A stretch of 64,000 nucleotides of DNA from Ferrovaceae bacterium (lineage in GTDB: Bacteria > Pseudomonadota > Gammaproteobacteria > Burkholderiales > Ferrovaceae), in the NCBI GenBank assembly GCA_027311025.1, contig DAICZS010000002.1, positions 1 through 64,000 of the forward strand, read 5' to 3'. The notes beneath the pieces were generated by a model, which saw only the letters and a list, made by a program, of their open reading frames with translations, was not told where the DNA came from and searched no databases. Below, in pieces: positions 1 to 9,839 of this stretch; positions within the stretch are counted from its first letter, which is position 1, and every line of letters begins with the position of its first letter. A program made the translations under genes and the position numbers.

Positions 1-1554
1 CGCATGACCGAAATCGCCAGGCGTGATCTGCCCGTGCACCGCGAGCTTATGCCTCGCGACGAGGCCGTGGCCTATTTCAAGGGGATTGGCGAGGCGTATA
101 AGGCAGAAATCATTGCCAGCATCCCGGCCAACGAGGCCATTTCCCTTTATCGCCAGGACAATTTTGTCGATTTGTGTCGCGGCCCCCATGTTCCCTCTAC
201 GGGCAAGCTCAAGGTGTTCAAGTTGATGCGGGTGGCAGGAGCCTACTGGCGCGGTGATTCGCGCAACGAGATGCTGACGCGAATTTATGGCACGGCCTGG
301 GCCAGGAAAGAGGATCAGGACGCCTACCTCACGCGTCTTGAAGAGGCTGAAAAACGCGATCACCGTCGTCTGGGCAAGCAGCTGGATCTGTTCCACCTGC
401 AGGATGAGGCACCGGGGATGATCTTCTGGCACCCCAAGGGCTGGGCCCTGTGGCAGGAAATCGAACAATACATGCGCCGGGTTTACCGGGATAACGGCTA
501 CCAGGAGGTGCGGTGCCCGCAGATTCTCGATCGTACGCTGTGGGAAAAATCAGGACATTGGGCCAATTTCCACAAGAACATGTTCACCACGGAGTCTGAA
601 TCGCGTGACTTTGCCATCAAGCCCATGAACTGCCCGGGGCATGTCCAAATCTTCAACCAAGGCATTAAGAGTTATAGAGATCTTCCTGTTAGATATGGAG
701 AATTTGGTTCTTGCCATCGTAATGAACCATCGGGTGCCTTGCATGGGGTAATGCGTGTTCGCGGATTTACGCAGGACGATGGACATATTTTCTGCACCGA
801 GGCCCAGATCCAGTCAGAAGTGGCTGATTTCATCGAATTGCTGCGACGGGTCTATCGGGACTTCGGTTTTACGGACATTCAGTACAAACTCGCAACGCGC
901 CCTGAGCAGCGTGTGGGTTCGGACGACATCTGGGACAAATCGGAAGCCGCACTGCGCATAGCCCTGGAACAGGCAGGTGTTGATTTCGAGACGTTGCCCG
1001 GGGAAGGGGCCTTTTACGGCCCGAAGATCGAGTTTCACTTGCGCGACAGCATCGGACGCACCTGGCAATGCGGCACGATCCAGGCGGACTTTTCCATGCC
1101 CGGACGCCTGGATGCCAGCTATGTGGCTGAAGACAACACCCGACAGACGCCAGTGATGTTGCACCGGGCCATCCTGGGTTCGCTCGAGCGATTCATCGGC
1201 ATCCTCATCGAGCATTACGCCGGGGCCATGCCGTTGTGGCTGGCGCCAGTGCAGGCTGTGGTGATGAATATCTCGGAAGGACAGGCCGAATATGCCACTT
1301 CTGTTGTAAAAACCCTGAAAGATCAAGGGTTCCGGGTAGAGCTGGACTTGCGGAATGAGAAAATAAACTATAAAATCCGAGAGCATAGTCTTCAAAAGCT
1401 TCCTTTTCAGCTGATTATTGGCGATAAGGAGGCCCAGTCGAAGCAGGTGGCGGTCAGAAGTCGGGGTGGGGAAGACTTGGGGCAAATGTCCCTCGAGACG
1501 CTCATCTCCCGATTCAAGGCTGAAGCAGCGGCCCTCTCGGGTGCTGCCGAATAA
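1..1554 (+). CDS. thrS: Threonyl-tRNA synthetase, 5' end outside the window
   Basis: Charges tRNA-Thr with threonine in the cytoplasm. About 517 codons are visible against a usual length near 640, and the frame is open to the first base, so the N-terminal TGS domain lies upstream. What remains is the end of the editing domain (a [18 protein letters not shown] segment near residues 50-62), the class II catalytic core and the anticodon-binding domain. The MNCPGH motif at codons 209-214 supplies the zinc-binding cysteine, and motif 2 ([15 protein letters not shown]) follows. Codons 219-245 and 430-475 use many A/T-ending and AGA/ATA codons, unlike the rest of the gene. It heads the infC-rpmI-rplT-pheST-ihfA cluster, as in other proteobacteria. 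Confidence 0.97.
   Translation, partial: RMTEIARRDLPVHRELMPRDEAVAYFKGIGEAYKAEIIASIPANEAISLYRQDNFVDLCRGPHVPSTGKLKVFKLMRVAGAYWRGDSRNEMLTRIYGTAWARKEDQDAYLTRLEEAEKRDHRRLGKQLDLFHLQDEAPGMIFWHPKGWALWQEIEQYMRRVYRDNGYQEVRCPQILDRTLWEKSGHWANFHKNMFTTESESRDFAIKPMNCPGHVQIFNQGIKSYRDLPVRYGEFGSCHRNEPSGALHGVMRVRGFTQDDGHIFCTEAQIQSEVADFIELLRRVYRDFGFTDIQYKLATRPEQRVGSDDIWDKSEAALRIALEQAGVDFETLPGEGAFYGPKIEFHLRDSIGRTWQCGTIQADFSMPGRLDASYVAEDNTRQTPVMLHRAILGSLERFIGILIEHYAGAMPLWLAPVQAVVMNISEGQAEYATSVVKTLKDQGFRVELDLRNEKINYKIREHSLQKLPFQLIIGDKEAQSKQVAVRSRGGEDLGQMSLETLISRFKAEAAALSGAAE
1348..1376 (+). promoter_or_regulatory. Candidate internal promoter for the infC operon inside thrS
   Basis: TTGCGG at 1348-1353 and TAAAAT at 1371-1376 are separated by 17 bases, which fits a sigma-70 promoter. 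The element lies in an AT-rich stretch near the end of thrS, about 255 bases before infC. In E. coli, infC is also read from promoters inside thrS, so the position makes sense. No transcript evidence is available here. Confidence 0.4.
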
Positions 1555-1631
1555 CCGCAAGCAGGTGCAACCCGCCCGGTGGTTGAGGGATTGGGTGCAT
1601 ATTTGATTTTAATTGTCAGGAGGTTGTTGCT

Positions 1632-2216
1632 ATCGCTCAATCGAAGGAAGTCCGGATCAACGGAGAGATCACTGCATCCGAGATTCGTCTGGTCGGGGTG
1701 GAAAGTGAACAGTTAGGCGTTGTAAAGCTGTCCGAAGCCCTGCGTATGGCCGAGGAGGCCGAAGTGGATCTGGTGGAAATCGCGCCCATGGCGGTGCCCC
1801 CGGTATGTCGTTTGATGGACTACGGCAAGTTCAAATACCGCGAGAGCAAGCGCCAGCATGAAGCCAAGGTCAAGCAGAAGCAGATCCAGGTCAAGGAAAT
1901 CAAGTTTCGTCCCGGTACTGACGAAGGCGACTACGCCATCAAGGTGCGAAACCTGATCAAGTTCCTCAATGAAGGGGATAAGACCAAGGTCACGCTACGC
2001 TTCCGCGGCCGCGAGATGACGCACCAGGAACTGGGATACAACCTCCTCAAGCGTGTTGAAGCCGACCTCCTGCCGTATGGCGTGGTAGAACAGTTTCCAA
2101 AAATGGAAGGGCGCCAGATGGTGATGGTACTGGCCCCGAAAAAGAAAGCAGAACCCGGCAAGGAGGCCAAGCCCTCCAAGCCCAAGGCTGAAGCTGCGCC
2201 AGCCACAGCATCATAG
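1632..2216 (+). CDS. infC: Translation initiation factor IF-3 (ATC start codon)
   Basis: IF3 binds the 30S subunit, prevents premature subunit joining and rejects non-canonical start codons. The typical N-terminal segment ([17 protein letters not shown]) is encoded upstream of the first GTG at 1698, so the gene must start earlier. No ATG, GTG or TTG is available in frame. An AGGAGG Shine-Dalgarno at 1618-1623 sits 8 bases before ATC at 1632, giving a 194-residue protein of normal length. A near-cognate start such as AUU or AUC is the basis of IF3 autoregulation in E. coli. The C-terminal half ([13 protein letters not shown]) is the 30S-binding domain. It is followed by rpmI and rplT. Confidence 0.95.
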   Translation: MAQSKEVRINGEITASEIRLVGVESEQLGVVKLSEALRMAEEAEVDLVEIAPMAVPPVCRLMDYGKFKYRESKRQHEAKVKQKQIQVKEIKFRPGTDEGDYAIKVRNLIKFLNEGDKTKVTLRFRGREMTHQELGYNLLKRVEADLLPYGVVEQFPKMEGRQMVMVLAPKKKAEPGKEAKPSKPKAEAAPATAS

Positions 2217-2306
2217 TCGCAGCAAGCAGGACCACAAGGCGTGTTCGGGTCAACAAGCCATGGGATTTCCCAGGCACCCGACGCGGTTTAAAACAAAGGA
2301 GCAATC

Positions 2307-2504
2307 ATGCCCAAAATGAAGACCAAGAGCGGGGCTGCCAAGCGCTTTAAAGTGCGCGGTAGCGGCAGTGTCAAACGCTCGCAGGCGTTCAAGCGCCACA
2401 TCCTCACCAAGAAGACGACCAAGAACAAGCGTCAGCTTCGCGGTACTGCAGAAATCCATTCCACCAACATGGGCTCGATTAAAGCCATGTTGCCCTACGC
2501 GTAA
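2307..2504 (+). CDS. rpmI: 50S ribosomal protein L35
   Basis: Small, very basic 65-residue protein of the large ribosomal subunit. It has the family pattern [16 protein letters not shown] and a lysine-rich centre. An AAGGAG Shine-Dalgarno lies just before the ATG. It sits between infC and rplT, the conserved order in bacteria. The roughly 90-base gap after infC is the usual site of L20-mediated translational control in E. coli, but I could not identify a specific L20-binding fold here. Confidence 0.97.
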   Translation: MPKMKTKSGAAKRFKVRGSGSVKRSQAFKRHILTKKTTKNKRQLRGTAEIHSTNMGSIKAMLPYA

Positions 2505-2515
2505 GGAGGCCGGAC

Positions 2516-2875
2516 ATGCCAAGAGTTAAACGCGGCGTTACGGCGCACGCACGCCACAAAAAAATCCTCGATCAGGCCAAGGGTTACCGCGGCCGTCGCA
2601 AGAATGTCTACCGGATTGCCAAAGAAGCGGTGATGAAGGCCGGGCAGTATGCTTATCGGGATCGTCGTCGTCGCAAGCGCGATTTTCGTGTGCTCTGGAT
2701 TGCCCGTATCAATGCAGCAGCCCGTTCATGCGGCATGACCTACAGTGTGTTCATGAATGGTCTGAAAAAAGCAGACATTCAAGTGGACCGCAAGGTTCTG
2801 GCGGATATTGCTGTCTTTGACAAGGCTGCTTTCGCCAAAATGGTCGATACCGCCCGCGCCACGCTGGCAGCCTGA
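2516..2875 (+). CDS. rplT: 50S ribosomal protein L20
   Basis: Binds 23S rRNA early in 50S assembly, and in many bacteria represses its own operon. It has 119 residues, starts [16 protein letters not shown], and carries the long basic N-terminal helix and the globular C-terminal part ([21 protein letters not shown]) of the family. AAGGAGG lies 5-11 bases before the start. It begins 11 bases after rpmI, so the two are co-translated. A perfect hairpin follows the stop codon. Confidence 0.97.
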   Translation: MPRVKRGVTAHARHKKILDQAKGYRGRRKNVYRIAKEAVMKAGQYAYRDRRRRKRDFRVLWIARINAAARSCGMTYSVFMNGLKKADIQVDRKVLADIAVFDKAAFAKMVDTARATLAA

Positions 2876-2880
2876 CCTAT

Positions 2881-3948
<1,068 letters not shown>

Positions 3949-6306
3949 ATGAAATTTTCAGAATCCTGGCTTCGCACATGGGTCAATCCACCGCTTGACC
4001 GTACTGCAATCGCCCATGCCCTGACCATGGCAGGTCTGGAGGTGGAGGCACTGGAACCCGTCGCCCCGATGTTTGACCGGGTCGTGGTGGGCGAGGTCAT
4101 CACGGCCGAAAAACATCCACAGGCGGATCGCCTCAAATTGCTGACCGTGGATGTGGGCCAGGGCGCCCCGCTGCAAATCGTGTGCGGCGCCGGCAATGTA
4201 ACCGTGGGCATGAAGGCGCCTTGTGCGCTGGTGGGCGCGAGGCTTCCCGGCGGGCTGGAAATCAAGGCTGCCAAGGTGCGTGGCGTTGAATCCTTCGGCA
4301 TGATGTGTTCCGAAACGGAACTGGGTCTTTGTGAGAGCAGCGATGGATTGCTGGTTCTGGCACCCGAGGCCTCACCAGGACAGAACATTCGCCAATGGCT
4401 GGATCTGGACGACCACCTGTTTACACTGAAGCTCACCCCCAATCGCGCTGACTGCCTGAGTATTCAGGGCGTTGCCCGCGAGCTTGCTGCCATTACCCAT
4501 CTGCCTTTTGTACCGCTGTCCGTCACACCGGCAGCGGTCTCGGGGCCCACAGAACGCAGGGTGGCAGTGCTGGACGACGCAGCATGCCCGCGCTATCTGG
4601 GCCGCTCGCTTCGCCTGGACCACCCCGAAACACCCACGCCGGAGTGGATGACGCGGCGTCTGCTGCGTTCAGGCCTGCGTCCCAAGTGCGTTGTGGTGGA
4701 TGTGACCAACTATGTGCTGCTGGAACTGGGCCAGCCGCTGCACGCATTTGATGAAGATCGCCTGCAAGGGACACTGAATGTGCGTTGGGCCCAACCCGGC
4801 GAAACACTGGTCCTGCTCAACGAACAGCAAGTAACCCTGCAGCCTGACATGCTGGTGATTGCCGATCAGACGGGCGCCATTGCGCTGGCGGGTGTCATGG
4901 GTGGGCAAAGCACCGCGGTGACCCCAACCAGTGTTCATATCTTCCTGGAGAGCGCCTTTTTTGCGCCTGAAGCCATTGCTGGCCGCGCACGTCGCCTGGC
5001 GCTGAGCTCGGATTCGGCATACCGCTTTGAACGGGGTGTGGATTTTTCGGGTACCCGGCTTGCGCTTGAGCGGGCCACGAACCTGCTGCTGGAAATATGT
5101 GGGGGAGAGGCCTGCTCGGTAGTGGAGGTGACGGGACACCTGCCGCAGCGGCTGCCCGTGCTGGTCCGCCCTGAGCGCGTGCGCCGTGTACTGGGCCTGG
5201 ATCTTTCGGATGCAGTCATGGCCGGCCTGCTGGAGGGCTTGGGGTTAGCTCTTGAGAAGCGCACAGACGGTTTTGAGGTGACACCGTCCAGCCACCGCTT
5301 CGATCTCGCCATTGAAGCTGATTTCATTGAAGAAATTGCCCGACTTCACGGCTATGACCAGATACCGGCTGTGCCGCCACCGGGACATCTCACGATGCTG
5401 CCCAGCCCGGAAGCCGTCCGATCCGAGCTGGATTTGGCCTGGCAGCTGGTCCACCGTGGCTATCAGGAGATAGTGACCTACAGTTTCGTCGACGCCAGGG
5501 ATGAAGCGACACTGTCTGCGCGGCCATCCGACGTGACCCTGCTCAACCCCATAGCCAGCCAGATGTCGGTCATGCGCTCAACGCTGGCCGTGGGCCTCAT
5601 CAATACCCTGCAAACCAATCTCAGCCGCAAGCAGGAACGGATCAGGATCTTCGAAATGGGGCGGTGTTTTGCCCGTAGGGGACAGGGCTTTGACCAGTAT
5701 AAAACGCTGGGCGGTCTGATTTATGGCACGCGTGAACCCGAACAATGGGGAGCGGTAGCGGTACCGGCGGATTTCTTTGACCTCAAGCAGGATGTCGAAC
5801 TTCTGTTGGGAAATGGCCCCGCGCAATTTACAGTGGCCAAACACCCTGCGTTGCACCCCGGTCGTTCCGCTGAAGTCAGTTTGAATGGAATATCAGTGGG
5901 TTGGCTTGGGGAGTTGCATCCCCGTGTTACTGCGGCGTACGGATTTCCAAAGGCCCCGTTACTCTTTGAACTGGCGTTGCAACCCTTGCTGGCGCGTGCC
6001 GTGCCCCAATACCGCGAAACCTCGCGATTTCAACCCATTCGACGTGACCTGGCCGTACTCGTAGCGGATTCAGTTCCTGCAGCAGCAGTATTGGAGGCGC
6101 TTCAATCCGCAGCAGTCCCGGGGGTTTCCGAACTGGCTTTGTTTGACCTTTATCAGGGGCAAGGTGTCGCCGACGGTAAAAAAAGCCTTGCTTTTCGTAT
6201 AGTTATGCACGATACTGAAAGAACATTGACCGAAGCGGAGATTGAGTCCAGCGTTGCCGCGCTCCTTCATGTCCTGCAATCCCGGTTTAATGCTGCGCTG
6301 AGATAA
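3949..6306 (+). CDS. pheT: Phenylalanyl-tRNA synthetase beta subunit
   Basis: Non-catalytic subunit that edits mischarged Tyr-tRNA-Phe and binds tRNA. It has 785 residues, as usual. Domains in order: N-terminal B1 domain with an EMAP/OB-type tRNA-binding fold (about 40-150, [15 protein letters not shown]), B3/B4 editing domain (about 210-390), B5 domain (about 400-475), a degenerate catalytic-like core, and a C-terminal ferredoxin-fold anticodon-binding domain (about 690-785). The ATG follows the pheS stop with no gap and has no Shine-Dalgarno of its own, which indicates translational coupling. Confidence 0.97.
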   Translation: MKFSESWLRTWVNPPLDRTAIAHALTMAGLEVEALEPVAPMFDRVVVGEVITAEKHPQADRLKLLTVDVGQGAPLQIVCGAGNVTVGMKAPCALVGARLPGGLEIKAAKVRGVESFGMMCSETELGLCESSDGLLVLAPEASPGQNIRQWLDLDDHLFTLKLTPNRADCLSIQGVARELAAITHLPFVPLSVTPAAVSGPTERRVAVLDDAACPRYLGRSLRLDHPETPTPEWMTRRLLRSGLRPKCVVVDVTNYVLLELGQPLHAFDEDRLQGTLNVRWAQPGETLVLLNEQQVTLQPDMLVIADQTGAIALAGVMGGQSTAVTPTSVHIFLESAFFAPEAIAGRARRLALSSDSAYRFERGVDFSGTRLALERATNLLLEICGGEACSVVEVTGHLPQRLPVLVRPERVRRVLGLDLSDAVMAGLLEGLGLALEKRTDGFEVTPSSHRFDLAIEADFIEEIARLHGYDQIPAVPPPGHLTMLPSPEAVRSELDLAWQLVHRGYQEIVTYSFVDARDEATLSARPSDVTLLNPIASQMSVMRSTLAVGLINTLQTNLSRKQERIRIFEMGRCFARRGQGFDQYKTLGGLIYGTREPEQWGAVAVPADFFDLKQDVELLLGNGPAQFTVAKHPALHPGRSAEVSLNGISVGWLGELHPRVTAAYGFPKAPLLFELALQPLLARAVPQYRETSRFQPIRRDLAVLVADSVPAAAVLEALQSAAVPGVSELALFDLYQGQGVADGKKSLAFRIVMHDTERTLTEAEIESSVAALLHVLQSRFNAALR

Positions 6307-6316
6307 CGGAGCATCC

Positions 6317-6622
6317 ATGACACTCACCAAAGCTGAACTTTCTGACCTGCTCTTTGAAAAAGTAGGGCTCAACAAACGAGAGGCCAAAGATCTCGTGGAT
6401 ACTTTTTTCGAAGAGATTCGGACTGCGCTCGAAAAGGGAGACAGCGTCAAATTATCAGGCTTTGGCAATTTTCAGCTCCGGACCAAACCCCAGCGGCCTG
6501 GTCGCAACCCCAAAACAGGGGAAGAAATCCCCATCACTGCTCGCCGCGTCGTCACTTTTCATGCCAGCCAGAAACTGAAGACTTTGGTGGAAAAACGCAG
6601 TGTCAACGCTGAACCTGCCTGA
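6317..6622 (+). CDS. ihfA: Integration host factor alpha subunit
   Basis: DNA-bending architectural protein that works as a heterodimer with IHF-beta. It has 101 residues of the HU/IHF fold. The beta-arm signature [20 protein letters not shown] contains the intercalating proline. [27 protein letters not shown] is the N-terminal helical part (shown here only as its start, [17 protein letters not shown]). It sits 10 bases after pheT, the conserved pheT-ihfA order. The following merR-type gene starts inside its last 23 bases. Confidence 0.96.
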   Translation: MTLTKAELSDLLFEKVGLNKREAKDLVDTFFEEIRTALEKGDSVKLSGFGNFQLRTKPQRPGRNPKTGEEIPITARRVVTFHASQKLKTLVEKRSVNAEPA

Positions 6623-6983
6623 AGGCGGGCTTCCCCCCATTCCCTCGAAGCGGTACTTCACTATTGGTGAGGTGGGCGAGCTCTGTGCGGTCAAACCACA
6701 TGTGCTGCGTTATTGGGAACAAGAATTTACCCAGCTCAAACCAGTCAAGAGACGGGGCAATCGGCGTTACTATCAGCCGCATGAGGTCATGCTGATTCGC
6801 CATATCCGCAGCCTGCTCTATGATCGTGGATTCACCATCAACGGCGCGCGCCATGTGCTCTCTTCGCCAGAAGAAAAGGCAGCAATCCGGCAATTGACCG
6901 AACCCACGGTCAAATCCGTTCAGAAAGTCCCTGATGCATTCAAAAAGGAACTGCAATCCATCATCTCATTGCTGTCTAGATGA
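6600..6983 (+). CDS. MerR-family transcriptional regulator
   Basis: Probable DNA-binding protein of 127 residues. A winged-helix domain covers about 15-85 ([36 protein letters not shown]), followed by a short helix with no sensory cysteines or obvious ligand domain. A MerR-type gene of this kind next to ihfA is common in beta- and gammaproteobacteria, and its target is not known to me. The GTG start at 6600 overlaps ihfA by 23 bases, giving a standard N-terminus before the helix-turn-helix. Transcription probably comes from the upstream operon. Confidence 0.9.
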   Translation: MSTLNLPEGGLPPIPSKRYFTIGEVGELCAVKPHVLRYWEQEFTQLKPVKRRGNRRYYQPHEVMLIRHIRSLLYDRGFTINGARHVLSSPEEKAAIRQLTEPTVKSVQKVPDAFKKELQSIISLLSR

Positions 6984-6991
6984 ATTTTTTC

Positions 6992-7000
6992 TGGCATAAT
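6992..7000 (+). promoter_or_regulatory. Extended -10 promoter of the tRNA-Pro gene
   Basis: TGGCATAAT matches the extended -10 pattern TGnTATAAT with one mismatch. It ends 8 bases before the first base of the tRNA, as expected for a start near 7007. A convincing -35 is not visible at the right distance, which extended -10 promoters tolerate. Confidence 0.5.
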
Positions 7001-7008
7001 TCACAGTT

Positions 7009-7085
<77 letters not shown>

Positions 7086-7148
7086 ATTCCTTCCAAAGCA
7101 TCAAAGCACCTCTTTCAGACCATTCCCTGTATCAGCAAGACCGTAGAT

Positions 7149-7778
7149 TTGGCTTTCTGGACCACGGAAATTCGCTACATTGCGGATAATGGCGTTTTGT
7201 ATGCCGTGATTCGAGCCTTGAATCTCACCCTGTTGTCCAATCAGGAATTACTGAGGCTGCTACTGGGCACCCAGGCGGATTACCGTGCCTACGCTGCCTC
7301 ACTCCATCCCCTGTTTTCGGCATCGAATGGTGCCTTGCAAAAACGCTGCGCTGCGGCGCGTGAGCTTGTGATGCGCTGGCTTCAGGAAGATCTTCATCAC
7401 CGCAGTTTGCTGGGGCGTCCGGCTGCCGTTGAATCGTATCTCAGGCTGTATTTCAGTGGTCGGGAACACGAATCCTTTGTTGTTCTGTTTCTCGATGCGC
7501 AAAATCAGCTGATCAGTGCAGAAGAGTTGTTTCGTGGCACATTGACCCAGACTGCGGTCTATCCACGCGAAATCCTGAAAGCGGCCTTACGGCACAATGC
7601 AGCCGGGGTGATCTTTGCTCACAACCATCCCTCCGGCCTGGCAGAACCCAGCAATGCAGACCGGCGCTTGACAGAAACCTTGCAGAAGGTGCTGGTTCTG
7701 GTGGATATCAAGGTTCTGGATCACTTCATCGTGGCTGGCAGCAATGCGCTCAGCTTTGCTGAGCATGGATGGCTGTGA
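7149..7778 (+). CDS. radC: RadC-family JAB-domain protein, shortened N-terminal half
   Basis: Member of the RadC/UPF0758 family, whose cellular role is unsettled. The C-terminal JAB/MPN metal-binding domain is intact: the HNHPSG...D signature and the FRGTLTQTAVYPREILK segment are present. The N-terminal part matches the family only around ALNLTLLSNQELLRLLLG. The helix-hairpin-helix stretch usually found before the JAB domain seems to be missing, replaced by a short helix. The frame stays open back through the tRNA gene, so the start is uncertain. TTG 7149 gives an N-terminus of normal length but has no clear Shine-Dalgarno; GTG 7206 is an alternative. The 3' end overlaps the convergent tlpA-like gene by 29 bases. 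Confidence 0.75.
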   Translation: MAFWTTEIRYIADNGVLYAVIRALNLTLLSNQELLRLLLGTQADYRAYAASLHPLFSASNGALQKRCAAARELVMRWLQEDLHHRSLLGRPAAVESYLRLYFSGREHESFVVLFLDAQNQLISAEELFRGTLTQTAVYPREILKAALRHNAAGVIFAHNHPSGLAEPSNADRRLTETLQKVLVLVDIKVLDHFIVAGSNALSFAEHGWL

Positions 7779-8313
7779 GGATGGCCTGGCGCAATTCCGG
7801 TTCCTCGATGCGCCCCAGTTTCCTGAGAACGATCTCACCGTTTCGTCCAAACACCAGGGTGAAGGGAATGCCCTCCTGGGCGTTGCCGTAGGGCCCGGTC
7901 ATGGTCAGGGTGTCGTGATTGCCCACCAGCATTGGATAATTCATGGGGTGCTGCTTGAGGTAAGCGCGAAGCGCTTCGCGATCATCGATGCCAATGCCGA
8001 CAAAACGCACCTGATCTGTGGGCCATGCCCCCTGAGCCTGCTTGAGCATCGGCATTTCGTCCTTGCAAGGTTCGCACCAGGCCGCCCAGAAATTGACCAC
8101 CAACACGCGTCCCTGCCATTGGTGCAGGGCCTGGTTCCGCTCTTCGAGATCAGGCAATGTCAGGGCCAGGATGGGTGAGGCCGCTGTCTGCCCAGGCTCC
8201 GCGCGCGAATCGTCATGCTTCCAGTAATTCAGGCTATGGTAGATGGCAATGCCTTCCCATAGGGCAAAAGCCAGGACGATGAGGATGATCAGTTTGAGAA
8301 GTGGTCGATTCAT
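7750..8313 (-). CDS. TlpA-like periplasmic thioredoxin-fold protein
   Basis: Thiol-disulfide oxidoreductase of 187 residues. An N-terminal hydrophobic segment (about 5-24) would anchor it in the inner membrane with the catalytic domain in the periplasm. The active site is WCEPC within NFWAAWCEPCKDEMPML. The cis-proline region follows (GIPFTLVFGRNGEIV). Members of this TlpA/ResA/DsbE group reduce cytochrome c maturation intermediates or other periplasmic disulfides, but nothing nearby fixes the substrate. It is transcribed away from aceF. Confidence 0.88.
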   Translation of the reverse strand: MNRPLLKLIILIVLAFALWEGIAIYHSLNYWKHDDSRAEPGQTAASPILALTLPDLEERNQALHQWQGRVLVVNFWAAWCEPCKDEMPMLKQAQGAWPTDQVRFVGIGIDDREALRAYLKQHPMNYPMLVGNHDTLTMTGPYGNAQEGIPFTLVFGRNGEIVLRKLGRIEEPELRQAILTAIHAQQS

Positions 8314-8354
8314 GGATTTCAGTCATTAAAAGAACTTATGGTAAAAAACGCCGG

Positions 8355-8375
8355 CATGCCACTGATGCTGGCATG
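8355..8375. repeat. Inverted repeat upstream of aceF
   Basis: CATGCCA (8355-8361) and TGGCATG (8369-8375) form perfect 7-base arms around a 7-base centre in the 177-base divergent gap between the tlpA-like gene and aceF. It could be an operator or a short hairpin. There is no T run, so it is not a terminator. No regulator is assigned. Confidence 0.4.
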
Positions 8376-8490
8376 ATAAACTTTCCCGCCGGGTTTCGTA
8401 TTGGACGGATTGATCCCGTCCAGGACGCAACCTTACCAGACAACCGCTGCCAACTGCCGCGAACTGCTTGCTCCTACAGGGGAAATAAGT

Positions 8491-9828
8491 ATGGCTACAG
8501 AAGTCAAAGTCCCGGATATTGGGGACTTCAAGAATATCCCGGTCATCGAAGTGATGGTCAAGGCGGGCGATACCGTTCGCGCCGAAGACCCTCTGGTGAC
8601 TCTCGAATCGGACAAGGCGACCATGGAAATTCCGGCACCGGTTGCCGGTGTTGTCAAGGAAGTGCTGCTCAAGTTGGGAGATCGGGTTTCAGAAGGATCG
8701 GTGGTGCTTTTGCTTGAAACGGCTGATGCCGCGCCCCAGCCCGTGGCTGCTGCTCCTGCTTCAGCACCTGCGTCTTCGGCAAGCGCAAGTCCGGCACCTG
8801 TGGCTGCGCCGGCTCCGGCTCCGGCGCCCGCCGCCCCGGCAGTGGCCGCACCCCAGGTGCAAGCACCCGTCACCGCGCCGCAGCCTGCTGCAGCTGTGCA
8901 GGATCATGAGGGTTTTCTCAAGGCGCACGCAAGCCCCGCCATTCGCCATTTCGCTCGTGAACTGGGCGTGGACCTCACCAAGGTCAAAGGCAGCGGTCCC
9001 AAGGGGCGCGTGTTGCGGGAGGATGTCCAGGGGTTTGTGAAATCCGTGTTGCAAAGCTCTTCAGGAGCGGCTCCTGGCGCCGCTGCGGGTATCGGGCTGG
9101 GGTTATTGCCCTGGCCGCAGGTGGATTTTGCCAAGTACGGGCCGATCGAAGTGCAGCCCTTGAGCCGTATCAAGAAGCTTTCTGGCGCCAATCTGCATCG
9201 CAACTGGGTGATGATTCCCCATGTCACCAACAACGATGATGCCGACATCACGCAACTTGAAGCGTTCCGCCTGCAACTCAACCAGGAAAACGCCAAATCT
9301 GGCGCCAAGGTTACCCTGCTGGCTTTCATCATCAAAGCCGTGTGCAATGCCTTGCGCAAGTTTCCTGAGTTCAATGCATCACTCGATGGCGACACCCTGG
9401 TCCTCAAGCGTTACTACCATATCGGTTTTGCTGCAGACACTCCCAACGGCCTGGTAGTGCCTGTCATCAAGGATGCTGACAAGAAAGGCGTCATGCAAAT
9501 TGCCGAAGAGGCCAGCGCCATGGCAGCCAAGGCCCGTGAAGGAAAGCTCGGTCCTGCCGACATGCAGGGTGGAACCTTTTCCATTTCCAGTCTGGGCGGC
9601 ATTGGTGGCACCTATTTCACGCCCATCATCAATGCTCCCGAGGTGGCCATTCTGGGCGTCTGCCGCGCTTCCATTCGGCCGGTCTGGGTGGATAACGCTT
9701 TCCAGCCCAGGTTGATTGCGCCGCTTTCCCTGTCTTATGACCACCGGGTCATCGATGGCGCTGCAGCAGCGCGCTTCAATACCTATCTGGTGGGTTTGCT
9801 GGGCGACATGCGCCGCGCCACACTTTAA
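8491..9828 (+). CDS. aceF: Dihydrolipoamide acetyltransferase (E2) of a 2-oxoacid dehydrogenase complex
   Basis: Transfers acyl groups from lipoyl-lysine to CoA, probably in pyruvate dehydrogenase. It has 445 residues with one lipoyl domain (1-80, lipoyl-lysine K42 in ESDKATME). A long Ala/Pro hinge spans about 85-135, followed by a peripheral-subunit-binding domain (about 148-185, ASPAIRHFARELGVDL) and a C-terminal catalytic domain with H418 in SYDHRVIDGA. The start was chosen at ATG 8491 behind AGGGGAA because the lipoyl domain begins at once (ATEVKVPDIGDF). lpdA follows after 11 bases. The E1 gene aceE is not adjacent. The sequence favours AceF over SucB. Confidence 0.92.
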   Translation: MATEVKVPDIGDFKNIPVIEVMVKAGDTVRAEDPLVTLESDKATMEIPAPVAGVVKEVLLKLGDRVSEGSVVLLLETADAAPQPVAAAPASAPASSASASPAPVAAPAPAPAPAAPAVAAPQVQAPVTAPQPAAAVQDHEGFLKAHASPAIRHFARELGVDLTKVKGSGPKGRVLREDVQGFVKSVLQSSSGAAPGAAAGIGLGLLPWPQVDFAKYGPIEVQPLSRIKKLSGANLHRNWVMIPHVTNNDDADITQLEAFRLQLNQENAKSGAKVTLLAFIIKAVCNALRKFPEFNASLDGDTLVLKRYYHIGFAADTPNGLVVPVIKDADKKGVMQIAEEASAMAAKAREGKLGPADMQGGTFSISSLGGIGGTYFTPIINAPEVAILGVCRASIRPVWVDNAFQPRLIAPLSLSYDHRVIDGAAAARFNTYLVGLLGDMRRATL

Positions 9829-9839
9829 GGAACTGTTTC

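Noticed and set aside
4-6. ATG at the left edge as the start of thrS
   Set aside because: The frame is open to the edge and the protein would lack the TGS domain and part of the editing domain. The true start lies outside the window.
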